A stretch of DNA of 64,000 nucleotides. It comes from Hymenopus coronatus (lineage: Eukaryota > Arthropoda > Insecta > Mantodea > Hymenopodidae). The stretch's first letter is position 1, and every line of letters begins with the position of its first letter. The notes beneath the pieces were generated by a model. It made no database searches, was not told where the DNA came from, and saw nothing but the letters and a program-made list of their open reading frames with translations. Shown in pieces: positions 44,809 through 57,036 of this stretch. A program made the translations under genes and the position numbers. The stretch lies in NCBI GenBank assembly GCA_030762935.1, contig CM060895.1:33098501-33162500 (forward strand). The letters are read 5' to 3'.

Positions 44809-45065
44809 AATAATGTGCCGGTCCCCATGGCCGCGCTCGCTAAAGCGTCTCGCTTTGGTGCTTCGTGGGCATGGGATTGTGGGTTCGAGTCCCGCCTTGG
44901 GCATGGGTGTTATATGTTTGTGCAATGTGTCTATGTTTTTAAAGGAACAGTAAAAACAGTAAAACCAGTAATAAACAGTAAAACCTACGGGGGGAAATGT
45001 AAATGGGGATACAGCGCCGGAGTCCTGACCAGACTCGGGTACTGTTTAAAAAAAAAAAAAAAAAG
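44809..45065 (+). mobile_element. tRNA-derived SINE (family SC), with poly-A tail
   Basis: GGTCCCCATGGCCGCGCTCG, GTGCTTCGTGG and B box TGGGTTCGAGTCCC, followed by GGGCATGGGTGTT. The body has GGGGATACAGCGCCGG and ACTCGGGTACTG, and the copy ends in a run of about 17 A. The head matches 13947-14075. Confidence 0.8.
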
Positions 45066-45309
45066 AGTTAAAATGTAAGCGCATGCATTGTGCTACGACA
45101 TTCGCCCAGTAGTGACACTTGGCTGCCACCTTCCTCTTCAACCGGGCTTCGAGGTACAAGTATAGATGAGTAGAGTTGAAACAGACCATACCAAATACAT
45201 GGTGGAGAATGTAAAAACTATATGGTCATGGGTAGAAACAAATTGAAAGCAAGGTACGTAAGCGTGGTATTGTTTGTATACTGGTAAACTGCTCCTTTTA
45301 TAACCAGTT

Positions 45310-46564
<1,255 letters not shown>

Positions 46565-46602
46565 TCTTGTCAAACTATGGGAGAGAAAACCGTGACACAA
46601 TA

Positions 46603-47464
46603 TTACTTTCTCTACACGTACTATATACATAGTGTATATAGAAGGTATTGCATTCCACTCAAATTCGATACCGAGATTTCACTGGAAATACACGTTTTGG
46701 GTCCCCCTGAATCCAAAAAAAAGCATTTTTACAAAAAGGTCCTATGTGTATGTGTGCCTGCGATCGCGCGCGCGCGCGCGTGTGTGTATTGTGGACAGCA
46801 TAGCTATAAAACGAAAAGACCGTTGAATACCAAACTTGATATTTAAGTTTAGTATCTTCCAGTTTTGCGACACGAAGATTTTCAAGAAAATCCCCCCACC
46901 CCAAATACAATATACATAGAGCAATTTTTGAGAAATACAAAATTTTCTAAAAATTGCCCTAACAATTTTAATTAAAATATGTTATATTTAAAATAGTTAT
47001 ATTTAAAATGTATGTCTTGAATTTTATGGGAATATCGTCTGAAGACTACTTTATTCTGGAAAAATTTTACGGAATTTTGTATAACTGCTAAAGCGTAAGA
47101 AATGGCTAAAAACTTACCAACACAAAAAATGTAGAACACATTAAAACACAACATCTATGCTATATACATTTTTTATGTGGAGCTATTCCTTGTTTTTGAT
47201 TTCATCTTTGAAAAAATTTTACTTTTCTCATACAGGAATTTGTCAACTCCTGTCCATATAAACAAAGGAACTTCAGTCACATAGCAACCTGCTTTTGACT
47301 ATGGTACTCCCTTATTTCGCTTCTACTTCCAAGGAAGCAAGTAATAAGATTATTTCTGCTATTTTTTTTTCTCGGTCAGCATGAAGTAAATAGAAGCATA
47401 GGCTTTTTAAAAATAATTTGTTTCAGAGATGTGGAGAAAGTCATGTGCATGGAACATATTAGAC
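46603..47464 (+). mobile_element. Hn element, copy 24, full length with (CG)n(GT)n
   Basis: TTACTTTCTCTACACGTACTATATACATAGTG hairpin. The slot at about 46763-46788 is CGCGCG followed by GTGTGT. The palindrome is imperfect, the core is complete and the end is ATGTGCATGGAACATATTAG. It begins about 39 bp after copy 23 in the same orientation. Confidence 0.92.
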
Positions 47465-48025
47465 TTTTATTTTTAATGTACTTTCACTGTAAAATCCCTG
47501 GTCGATTTGTAACATCAGTGTGATCGGTTGTGATCTAAGCTTAGAGCAAGTGACTGCTTGATTGTTATTCTTTGAACGTGGATTGCCAAGGGTATGCATT
47601 CATAACCTACATTGCTGAAATACCCAGTAGCGAGGAAAACCTTATGACCGAATTAAAAGCGCTCGCCATATAGCTGTAAGATGTGTTGGATGAACTTTTT
47701 GTCAGTATTTGCAAACACGGACGTCTGCATTTTCTCTGTTTATTTAGGAGTGGACAGCAACGTAAATGAACTCAGACTGTTGTATGTTATACACATAAAG
47801 AAAAGAGAATGTATGGAGAAACAGAGAAGAGAAGCTTTTGTTACAAGTGGAGAAGCATATTGAGAAGCAACATAAAATTGTCACACATTCATTCTTTTCG
47901 CGTTTGATATATTGGTTACTTCTTGCTGATTGGAAAATAATGTTGTAGCACATATACCGGATTATTATAAAAGTGCGCCAATTTTGAGTCCTCTGATGAA
48001 TATTTTCTGTCGATTATAGACATTT
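47465..48025. other. unrecognised stretch
   Basis: Short overlapping frames on both strands (47681-47863 plus, 47744-47953 minus), none with a motif. No repeat. Confidence 0.4.
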
Positions 48026-48747
48026 TTACTTCCTCTACACGTACTATGTACATAGTGTATAGAGAAGGTATTGTAATACACCCAAAAATTCGATACCGAG
48101 ATTTCACCGCAAATACATCTTTTGGGTCCCCCTGAATACAAAAAAAAAATATTTTTGAAAAAAGGTCCATGTGTGTGTGTGAGTGTGGGCAGCATAGCTC
48201 AAAAACGAAAAGAGTGTTTAAATACCAAACTTGGTATTTAAGTTTTGTATCTTCCAAGGATGCGACACGAAAATTATCAAAAAAATCGCCCCACTCCAAA
48301 CTACACTTTGCATGGAACGTTTTTCGAAAATTTTGATTTTCTCAAAAATGGCTCTAACGATTAATATACGATATTTTAATAAAAAAGATATTGACGTGAC
48401 AAGTAAAATGTTTGTCTTGAACTTTCTGAGAATAGCCTCTGAAGAGTACTTTATTCTGGATGAATTTTACGGAACTTTGCATAACTGCTAAACCGTAAGA
48501 AATGGACAAAAACTTACAACACAAAACATGTAGAGCACATTAAAAGACGCAATTTATGTTATATACATTTTTTTGGAGTTGATCGTTTTTAAGATATTCC
48601 TTGTTTTTAGATTCAGCTTTGAAAAAGTTACACTTATCTCATATTGGAATTTGTCAAGTACTGTCTATACAAACAAAGGAACTTTAGTTAAATAGCAACC
48701 AGCTTTTGACTATCGGATAAACCTATGGTACTCCCTTATTTCCCTTA
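48026..48747 (+). mobile_element. Hn element, copy 25, loses its 3' end at an inversion
   Basis: TTACTTCCTCTACACGTACTATGTACATAGTG hairpin through the core to CCTTATTTCCCTT at 48747. There the orientation flips, and the last ~110 bp of a normal copy are missing. Confidence 0.9.
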
Positions 48748-49222
48748 AGTGTAAGTTTTTTAAAGCTGAAACCAATAACAATAAATATCTTAAAAACGAT
48801 CAACTCCACGAAAAGAATTTGTGACATAAATTGTGTGTTTTATCGTGATTCACATTTTTGATACGGTCCATGTCTTACGGTTTACCAGAATAAAGAGATC
48901 CTTAGAGGCTATTCCTAGAAAATTCAAGTTAAACATTTTGTTTGGCATGTAAATAAATCTCTTAAATATAAGAGATTTAATCAAAACCATTAGAATCATT
49001 TTTGAAAAATAAAAATTTCAAATTTTTTTCTATGTAAAAGTAGTTTGGTGTGAGGGAATTTTCTTGAAAATCTTTGTGTCACATCCTTGGAAGATACCAA
49101 ACTTAAATACCAAGTTTGGTATTTAAGAGTTTTTTTTCCCAAAACATGTATTTCCGGTGAAATCACTTTATCGAATTTTTGGGTGGAATACAATACCTTC
49201 ACCTATACATAGACGTATAGAT
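48748..49222 (-). mobile_element. Hn element, inverted partner of copy 25
   Basis: Begins inside the core (GTGTAAGTTTTTTAAAGCTG) and runs to the palindrome (CTTAAATACCAAGTTTGGTATTTAA). It skips the GT slot entirely (TTAAGAGTTTTTTTTCCC), then has the front block and an eroded 5' end. The slot deletion is clean. Confidence 0.85.
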
Positions 49223-49708
49223 AAAATAAAAATCATGTGAATGGAACGCATTTAATTCTTCAGAAATGAATCCAAAAGCCAAATTTTCTAATACACCATT
49301 TGATACACATTTCCGAAACACCCTCTCTAACCTTGTGCTTTAATTTACTGTTTTAATAAACTTTTTTTTTCTCTCATTTCCGACCATACAGCCGGAAACC
49401 CGGAATAAAATACTCGTTTTTTTGTCTCCCCACATTTCATTTGCATTTACTGTTTCATAGCATTTTTATGCCTGAAAAGTGGAGATTTTTCATCATGCTT
49501 TTTTGTCTCAGCCAAGCTGCTAAAAGCATCGTAAACTTTCGCTTAACTGGCACTAGAGTTGTGCATTACTTGTAGGGTCGCCCTTGACCTGTGCCCAGAG
49601 TGCTCTTTCTGCTAGCAGGATAATCTCAAAATTAATCACAGGAGGTCCAGCTTCACAGCACCAGGCGTTGGAATATGTCAACTGATTTAGTTCCTCATGC
49701 TCATCTTC
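49223..49708. other. spacer with a 30-bp Hn 3' end, otherwise unrecognised
   Basis: 49230-49252 is ATCATGTGAATGGAACGCAT, a bare plus-strand Hn terminus. The remaining 450 bp has no repeat or frame of note. Confidence 0.5.
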
Positions 49709-49928
49709 AAAAATCTGATATGTTCCACACTACATCTCTGCAACAAATATTGTTAAAAAGCTTATGCTTCTTTTTACTTCATCCTAATCGAAAAAAATAG
49801 CGTAAATAGCCTTATTTCCCTTCAATTTGCAAGGAAGCAAGTAATAAGGGAGTATCATAGGCTAAAGTATTAGTCAAAGGCCAGCTGCTATGGACAGGAG
49901 CTGACAAATTTCCGTATTAGAAAAGTAA
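49709..49928 (-). mobile_element. Hn fragment, 3' third, reversed
   Basis: Starts ATCTGATATGTTCCAC, with an 11-bp deletion in the 3' region (CACACTACATCTCTGC). It runs to TTAGAAAAGTAAATA, where orientation flips. Confidence 0.85.
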
Positions 49929-50143
49929 ATACATTTTTTGTGCAGTTGCTCGTGTCTGAGATATTCCTTGTTTTTTGGGTTCAGCTTTAAAAAGCTTATA
50001 CTTTTCTTATACAGGAATTTGTCAACTCCTATCCAAATAAACAAGAAACTTCAGACATTAAGCAACCAGCTTTTGAATATCACTTTAGCCTTATTTCGCT
50101 CCTACTTACAATGAAGCAAGTTATAAAACTATTCCTGTTATTT
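49929..50143 (+). mobile_element. Hn fragment, core part, opposite to its left neighbour
   Basis: CATTTTTTGTGCAGTTGCTCG through ACTATTCCTGTTATTTTTT. The 3' subterminal repeat and hairpin are missing; the 5' end of the next copy follows at once. Confidence 0.85.
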
Positions 50144-50157
50144 TTTACTTTCTCTAC

Positions 50158-50567
50158 ACTTTACTTTCTCTTACTTTCTATACACTATGTACACTATGTA
50201 CACTATGTACATAGTGTATAGAAAAGGTATTGCAATCCACCCAAAAATTCGATACCGAGATTTCACCGGAAATATATGTTTTAGGATCCCCTGTATCCAT
50301 AGAAAGCATGTTCAGAAAAAAGTCAGTGTGTGTGTGTCCGTGAACACGATAACTCCAAAACGAAAAGTCGGTAAAATACCAAACTTGGTATTTAAGTTTA
50401 GTATCGACATGATGATCCCCCCTCCCCAAACTACCCTTTACATAGAACTTTTTTCGAAAATTTTGATTTTCTCAAAAATGGCTTTCACGATTTTGATTAA
50501 AATATCGTGTATTAAAGATATTTACCTGACAAATAAAATGTGCATCTTGAATTTTGTGGGAATAGCC
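50158..50567 (+). mobile_element. Hn element, copy 26, interrupted by a LINE
   Basis: The 5' hairpin arm is repeated (ACTTTCTCTACAC, then TTACTTTCTCTTACTTTC from 50146) and carries three tandem CACTATGTA units. The front block, slot and palindrome follow; about 15 bp around the CTTCCAGGGATGCG segment is deleted. The copy stops in the core at GGGAATAGCC, where the LINE ORF1 begins. The rest of the core is not found after the LINE. Confidence 0.92.
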
Positions 50568-51417
50568 GCCACCGCTGAGCTCCACGCCGCCGCCGCCCCG
50601 GTACAGCGCCGTGGTTAGGGGTGTCCCTCGGGATCTCTCCACCCGGCACCTCCTCGCCGCTTCACAATCTAGATGGCCTTCATGTTCGAGGGCCACTAGA
50701 ATTATCTGTGACCGGGGCCCGACACCACTAGTTAGGGTGGAGCTACAGGACTGATCAGACCTGGAGGCTGCCTTGGCGTCAGGGTTGCCCTTATTAGGGC
50801 GACTTCTGCACGTTGAGGCAAGCAGACAGGAAAGACACCGGCCCTGCCGTCGCTGCCGTGCCTACGGGCACAGCCAAGAAAACTGCTCTTCGCCGCCGAA
50901 GTGCCACTACGCATACACTTCGGAGTGCACTGGGCACGACCTCCGCCGCCGTCGCCGGTGCTGTGCCACCTGTGGTGGTACGGGACATTTCACCGGGCAA
51001 GCCCAGTGCCCCAGCTACCCAAAGAGCAGGCACTCATCGCCTAAACCAGCCCGGACACCATCATCTACACAACCATCTCCGCAGACTGAACAACCAACAC
51101 CAACCATCCTGCAGCAGGAAGTCCAGGGCCTAAGTGAGGCCATTCAGGACCTCCACGCGGAGGTCCTGATTCTTACGGCTAAGCTGACGGCCTTGGAGGA
51201 CAGGCTTCAGGAACAGGACAGCACCACTTCACATCCAGAACTTCACCAAGCAATAGCAACAGCAGTCACCGACATCTTCAGGGAGGAGGTGAGAGCTCTA
51301 CTGGAGAAGTCGGCACCTCAAACTTCCAGATTCAACATCCAAAGTAGACACCAAGGGCTTAGGCTCGAAAACGTCCCAGGATACGACGACTGGCTCAACA
51401 GAGTCAACCAGCACTAA
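50568..51417 (+). pseudogene. LINE ORF1 (gag-like, CCHC zinc knuckles), 5' truncated
   Basis: One frame runs 283 codons from the junction with Hn to TAA (51415-51417), broken only by TGA at 50752-50754. N-terminal part: RYSAVVRGVPRDL and GPTPLVRVELQD, then LEAALASGLPLLGRLLHVE, an RRM/PRE-like region typical of jockey/I/R1-group ORF1. Zinc knuckles follow: CRRCRAYGHSQENC (CX2CX4HX4C), a damaged middle knuckle, and CATCGGTGHFTGQAQC (CX2CX4HX6C). Next is a P/S/T-rich linker and a leucine-heptad coiled coil (LQQEVQGLSEAIQDL and on). In the family ORF1 binds RNA and escorts it to target sites. GC and codon use differ sharply from the AT-rich surroundings. It would be dead because of the missing start and the stop. 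Confidence 0.87.
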
Positions 51418-51750
51418 CTCCATCCTTCACCCTAGAATTCCTTCATTCCTCTCCCCGAATACTCCGCGGTGGCAGTCTGGGCCTCGGTCAAGTCTGTCTC
51501 CCGGTCCTCATTTCACCCCTCTGACTACACCCTGCAGTCAGTTAAATTATCGCCTTGAATCCGCGGGTGCAATCATGCGGTACCGCCTCTCCTTTCTTCA
51601 TTCTAATACCGGTGGAGGGGTTTTTTAGTCGGTATGCCCACATGGGAGACCCCGACACTCCGGGCTTGCCCGGGTTAGTCCATAAGGTGGATTTTTCCCC
51701 TCCACTCGAAAATTATAAAAAAAAAAAAAATAAATAAATAAATTAATTCT
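51418..51750 (+). mobile_element. LINE 3' UTR and A-rich tail
   Basis: After the ORF1 stop, about 300 bp of GC-rich sequence (CGGTATGCCCACATGGG, CCGGGCTTGCCCGGGTTAG) runs into an A run and AAAT repeats at 51717-51745, the retroposed 3' end. No ORF2 (endonuclease, RT) lies between ORF1 and the tail. No target duplication of the GGGAATAGCC flank is found. Confidence 0.78.
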
Positions 51751-51971
51751 CATACTGTTCGAATATCGGTTCTAGGGCATTACCTTTAAAATGCTTTTTT
51801 TTTTCTATTATCCTAAGAAGACGAATGTCATATTTTTTTTCTCTTATTTGTATAGTCCTCTTTACCTACTATGGTCATATCGGGGGCTTTCAGCTTGTGA
51901 AACAATTCTGCATTAACTGTAGGCTATTGATATTTTATATTATTAAACGCACGCTGAGGGAATAGAGAATA

Positions 51972-52066
51972 ATTCCGGTTAAAGAAAAATTCCCCACCCT
52001 AGCTGTGAATCGACCCCGGGACCTCGAGTTGCGAAGTCAGGTCGCTGACCACTCGACCACGGAGGT
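51972..52066 (-). mobile_element. tRNA-derived SINE head (S1-like)
   Basis: Reversed: CCGTGGTCGAGTGGTCAGCG (A box), GGTCCCGGGGTCGATTCAC (altered B box), then GGTGGGGAATTTTTC, resembling the start of the S1 body. Only about 95 bp is present. Confidence 0.65.
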
Positions 52067-52157
52067 ATTCAATCATTACTCTTAGCTCTATGGACTTAAA
52101 GCTCATTTAAGCATAATTTCAGCATTTCATTGATTTACCGTCTGATATACTTTTTTT

Positions 52158-52972
52158 TTACTTTCTCTACACGTAATATGTACATAGTGTATAGAGAAGC
52201 TATTGTAATGCACCCAAAAATTCGATACCGAGATTTCACCGGAAATACTGTTTTAGGTCCCTCTGAACCAAAAAAAGTATTTTTAGAAACAGGTCCGTGG
52301 TGTGTGTGTCTGTGGACTGCATAACTCAAAAATTTAAAGACCATTGAATACCAAAATTTGTATTTAAGTTTGGTATCTTCCAAGGATGCGACACGAAGAT
52401 TTTAAAGAGAATCCCCCCACCCCAACTACCCTTTACAAGGAACATTTTTCGAAAATTTTGATTTTTTAAAAATGGTTCTAATGATTTTGATTAAAATAAG
52501 ATGTTTACTTGCCAAATAAAGTGTATTTCTTGAATTTTCTGGGAATAGCATCTGAAGACTACTTTATTCTTGAGGAATTTTGCATAACTGCTAAACCGTA
52601 AGAGATAGACAAAAACTTACCACACAGAAAATGTAAAGCACATTAAAACACACAATTTATGCTCTACACATTTTTTAGTGTAGTTGATCGTTTATGAGAT
52701 ATTCCTTGTTTTTGGTTACAGCCTTGAAACACTTATACTTTTCTCATACGGGAATTTGTCAAGACCTTTCCATACAAACAAAGGAACATCAGTCACATAG
52801 CAAACAGCTTTTGGCTTTCAATTTAACCTATGGTACTCCCTTATTTCGCTTCTACTTATAATGAAGCAAGTAATAAGACCATTTCTGCTAATTTTTTCTC
52901 GATTGGATGAAGTAAATATTAGCATAAGCTTTTTAACAATAATTTGTTGCAGAGATGTAGAGAAAGAGATTT
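52158..52972 (+). mobile_element. Hn element, copy 27, terminal hairpin deleted
   Basis: TTACTTTCTCTACACGTAATATGTACATAGTG hairpin, front block, short slot and core. The end jumps from GTAGAGAAAG to AGATTTTT, a precise loss of about 21 bp carrying the 3' hairpin. Confidence 0.9.
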
Positions 52973-53051
52973 TTGTAGTGGGCTTACCCACCATGTATTT
53001 ACGACTGATACCCTTTAGGACTTGCAACCGAATGCTTAGGGGTCAGAAGCC

Positions 53052-53115
53052 TGTCGAGGACTCTTGAAATCGAACTCGGGCCACCTAGGGGGGGAAGCTA
53101 GCGGACTGACCACTC
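53052..53115 (-). mobile_element. worn tRNA-like SINE head
   Basis: Reversed: GTGGTCAGTCCGCTAGC and GGCCCGAGTTCGATTTC, A- and B-box-like. The body is not recognisable. Confidence 0.4.
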
Positions 53116-53559
53116 TGGTATATATAGAAAGAATGTACTTCAAATGCTAAAAATGGGGAAATAATTACCTCAGTGTTAGTACACCTTAAGCATACCTTAA
53201 AAGTTTAAGGCATCGGAAATTGGCCTCTCTGGGATGAAAGGCTGGTTCAGTGGAATATACTGCCTAATAGGAAAGGTTTTTAGCCCCCGGATATGGAAGG
53301 TTAGAACGCGAAACATCGCGTGGGAGTTAGCCTGCAGGTCACCGCTGCGAAGAATCGATCCCAGGAACTGCCACCACCTTTCTGCACTCGCGCCGCTTCA
53401 CAATGACAGCGCTCTCTATATAGTATTTCATTTCAGCAATATCAACTAGCAAATGTTTGTTTGTTGCTGGTATCCGTCACTGATATTCGAAAAAGAAACA
53501 AAGAAGTCGTGATGTGTCACGTTCACTAGGCCTTCTCTATCCTTTATTATTATGTAACT
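53116..53559. other. unrecognised stretch
   Basis: The GC-richer part, 53220-53410, has an open frame (53234-53449) without a motif and a GAATCGATCCC word that may be another worn B box. At 53515-53545 TGTCACGTTCACTAGGCCTTCTC looks like a reversed Hn terminus fused to a 5' arm. Confidence 0.35.
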
Positions 53560-54308
53560 CTCCCCAAAGTATTATACAAGGCCATATTGGATAGAGAAGG
53601 TGGATTCGATACCGAGATTTCACCTCATATATATATATGTTTTCATACTCTAATTTTTTTTCAGAGTGTGTGCGCGCGCGCGCGCGCGTGTGTGTGTGTG
53701 AGTGCAGCATAGCTTAAAAACATTACACCCATTAAGTAGAAAACTTGGTATTTAAGCTAAGCATCGTCCAAGCAAGATTTTCACGAAAATCCTCTCGCCT
53801 CCAAATACCTTTACATGGAATATTTTTCGAAAAGTTTGATTTTTTAAAAATTGATTGTAACATATGTTTAAAGACATTGTTACGACAAATTAAATAGATA
53901 TTTTTCGGAAGATCTCTGCATTCTGGATGACGTTTCTATAGCTGGTAAACCCTAACGGATACACAAATCTTACAACGGAAAAAATGTAGACAATTTATGC
54001 ATTTTTCTAGAGTTGACCATTTCCTTGTTTTAAAATACTTATACTTTTCTCAAACAAGAAGTCGTCCGTAATACTTTTGTTTTACTCCGGGCTATACAAA
54101 GAAGCGAAATTTGATGACAATCACAGAACAACAGCTTTTAAACATTCGACAGTCGCTATAGTGTAGTGTATAGCCCTTTTAGTTATAAGGAGCTAAGTAA
54201 TAACTCTTCTTTCTACTTCATGCTAATCACATTATGAGAATGTTCTTAACTTAAGAAGTTTGTTTGCAGAGTAGTTAGAGAAAGTCATGTGAATGGAACA
54301 CATCAGAT
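53560..54308 (+). mobile_element. Hn element, copy 28, with (CG)n(GT)n
   Basis: Starts in the right arm of the 5' hairpin (TTGGATAGAGAAGG). The front block is shortened. The slot at about 53668-53700 has GTGTGTGCGCGC then GTGTGTG. The palindrome is damaged (GAAAACTTGGTATTTAAG). The core is of the ACAAGAAGTCGTCCGTAATAC subtype. Ends ATGTGAATGGAACACATCAGAT. Confidence 0.87.
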
Positions 54309-55825
54309 GTTTCTTTCAGCTTCGTATTAACTGAGTAAATCTTCGAAGAAATAGTTTCATTAAACATTTCGTATTAGACACAAGACAGATAGATGAAACT
54401 AAATCATAATCGTAAGTAAGAATGGCATCCGAGGGACACAAAGTTACAACAGCAAGATATGTAGGCAATGTGCTGTGTATGTAGTATTAACAGAAGAAAG
54501 ATTGGGAATTGGTTGTTTGGTTGTAATGATTTACTGGCCAATGTTGTTTCGGCTCAAGCAGTAATCTTACCTACAGTTGTTTACTGGATCGGTCAAACTA
54601 GCCAGGCGTAATTATCGATCAACAGATTGCAAAGGTTTGAGCAGTCGAACTTGATACTGCTTTTGAACAGCTGACAAGAACTTAGTATAAGTATTCCTGT
54701 TAACTATATTAGAATATTATGGTAGCACCGTTTCTCCCCGCCTTCAGAACATTCTAGAAGCCATATGTGAACATTCTGGCGTAGTAGTAGCAAGAATTCT
54801 CCAATGAGTGCTTTTCTGTTGCAACATAAAATGTTGTTCTTCGAGTGAGTTTTTACAATTGCTATGATATGCATTCGGAGAATGCTACTACTGCAAAGGG
54901 TTTACAGATATATTGTGCTCGATTCTCCAGTGAATGACGCAGAGTTAACACCTGCTTTGTGTGGATTTCATTACTCCACCACGTCGTGAAGAAAACTGAA
55001 ACAAGGAACATTAAAGTAGTGCTCGCAGAGATTTCACTAATGTGTCTAAGTGAAGTGACAGTATATACTGAACAACAAATTCTTTTATTTACTTCAAGAC
55101 TCGTTACAAATTGTTTGTTTTTACTCTTTTGCGTTCATGTGCAACAACATGAGGTACTAATAGGTCAAATCCTCTTTCAAAAGTGGAATTGTTTCCTGGG
55201 ACTTTAATAACTTTTATTACAAATTTGTTAATATCAAGACAAATAGATTAATATAACTATGCACGCTAGACTTTCCAATCGAAATTTCAAACGCCTGATT
55301 GCAGCTCTTCCTTTTATAGCTGTTGATGACGCAGACAGGCATTCCCATAAAAAACGAATATTCTAGTGTCCATTGCGCCCAGGTGTCACATTTCAAAGCT
55401 TTGAAGTTCTGAGTTCGCTCTTGACGTGCTAAATTCATGGCTCCTGCACAATAAATGAGCTACTTAAAGCAAGCCAACGGAACACGTGCAACAATCGGCT
55501 ATAAGGTTTTCAAAATAAACTGAAACGCACGTAAGGTGTTTATCGGCCATCAATGCACACTCACAAAATATACATTTTTAGAAAAATATTATGACATGGA
55601 AGTTTTGGCACATAAATTGAATTCTTCTCACTTAAAAATGTAATAACACTTGCCCCTATAATAACAGCAAACATTGATCAGAATATGACATGCCATATAT
55701 TGCCTGTCTTATAATACCGCAATTAGTACTCATTTTATAATTACATAGAAGATTATATACAAAGAGATATTCGTAGATGTGCGCCAGCGAGATTAAGGGA
55801 GAATGAAGTCAGAAGAGAGACCGGG
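54309..55825. other. 1.5 kb unrecognised
   Basis: Frames at 54959-55207 (plus, hydrophobic, 82 codons) and 55217-55438 (minus) have no recognised domain. A loose inverted repeat, GTAGTAGTAGCAAGAATTCTCC against GGAGAATGCTACTACTGC, lies at about 54781-54895. Confidence 0.35.
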
Positions 55826-56236
55826 TGGCCGGAGCTAGAAGCGACTACACTGTGATGATAGGATTCCTATAGTTACCAGATTGAGATGCTCTCATAGTTG
55901 GACAGATAGACGGGATCCGCTCCGCATAGGGCCAAATGCCCTCAAGGGGTGGTCTTTCTACCCCAGCAACCAGCCGAAAATTGGGGAACAATGAGATTTC
56001 CAGAGGACATATTTTATACTGCCACGCCGCACTGAAGCACCATCGCTGGCACTTCCAAACCTGAAATAGACTAACGGGGGGACGTGGAGCATGAAGGAAA
56101 CCACTCTAGCACTCTTCTATCGATTCGGGAAAACCCCGAAGGAACCCATGGGTCTTATTGGGCGGCCGTCTGGCTCGAACCAGGGACCTTACGAATGCGA
56201 GTCGCACACATTAGCACGGCGCCAACTCGCTCAGTG
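55826..56236 (-). mobile_element. SINE-like element (family SD), longer copy
   Basis: Reversed head with CGAGTTGGCGCCGTGCTAATG and GGTTCGAGCC (B box), then GGGGTTTTCCCG, and a body including the complement of ACTGCCACGCCGCACTGAAGCACC. Shares the order of words with 39781-40146. Confidence 0.6.
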
Positions 56237-56925
56237 AGGGATACTTAACTCGAGTGAAAAATCCAGTGTAGTGCATTGCGGTTGGCAAGCTCATTCGGCG
56301 ATTCTGCGAAGTTTCTCCTACCACATAAAAGTTCCGGCCACCAACCATAGCGGCATTTGTCAGCGTTATTTACAGGAAGTAATTCTAGGGCATAAGATTT
56401 CGAACGCAGGATTCCTGCATCTTCCAACAATTTCGCGTTGCGGCGTGCTACAGCCCAAGTTTGTTTCAAAGTCCTTGAGGCAGTTTTTGCTCTGAACATG
56501 CATCTCTGGCTTCGTTACTGAAGAGGGAGTGGGAGAGAGGCAGAAAGAAGGAAACGCGTCGGAAATATATACAATTTTACGAGCTTTTCCTTCACAGGTC
56601 AGTGAAGTTCTAAAAGTGAGTTTTCACCTATGTGGGAGAATTTGCTACCTGAAACAAGCAATGAGAATATTTCTCGTCTCTATTAGCTGAGATAACATAG
56701 CAAGGTGTTCATCCTAGCGTTGAATCCCTCTCATGCTATTGTGTAGCTTGTATACCCGCCTACTAATTTAACTAAAACACATGGTGCCTATTACGCTAGG
56801 GCTGGAGTTTCAAAATATTCGTCATTAAAGCTTTTAATACCGCACTTTATAAGCATACTTAAAAGAAAACTTCAACGAAATAACACTTTATTTTTGCGTC
56901 CTATAAAATACAACTTTGCTTATTA
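56237..56925. other. unrecognised stretch with two opposed frames
   Basis: Both strands are open at 56245-56499 (84 codons minus, 74 plus). Neither contains a recognised motif, and I cannot choose between them. Confidence 0.3.
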
Positions 56926-57035
56926 CTTTCTCTGCCACACAAAAAGCAGTTAGAGAAGGTATTGCATTCCACCCAAAAATTCGATGCTGAGATATCTACC
57001 GAAAACATGTTTTGAGGTTAAAAACCATTTAAAAA
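56926..57035 (+). mobile_element. Hn fragment, 5' ~110 bp
   Basis: ATTACTTTCTCTGCCACAC...GTTAGAGAAGG hairpin and front block only, cut by the 3' end of a reversed copy at 57037. Confidence 0.8.
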
Positions 57036-57036
57036 G

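Noticed and set aside
54781..54895. Inverted repeat around GTAGTAGTAGC...GCTACTACTGC
   Set aside because: Imperfect, short and single; no element can be built around it.
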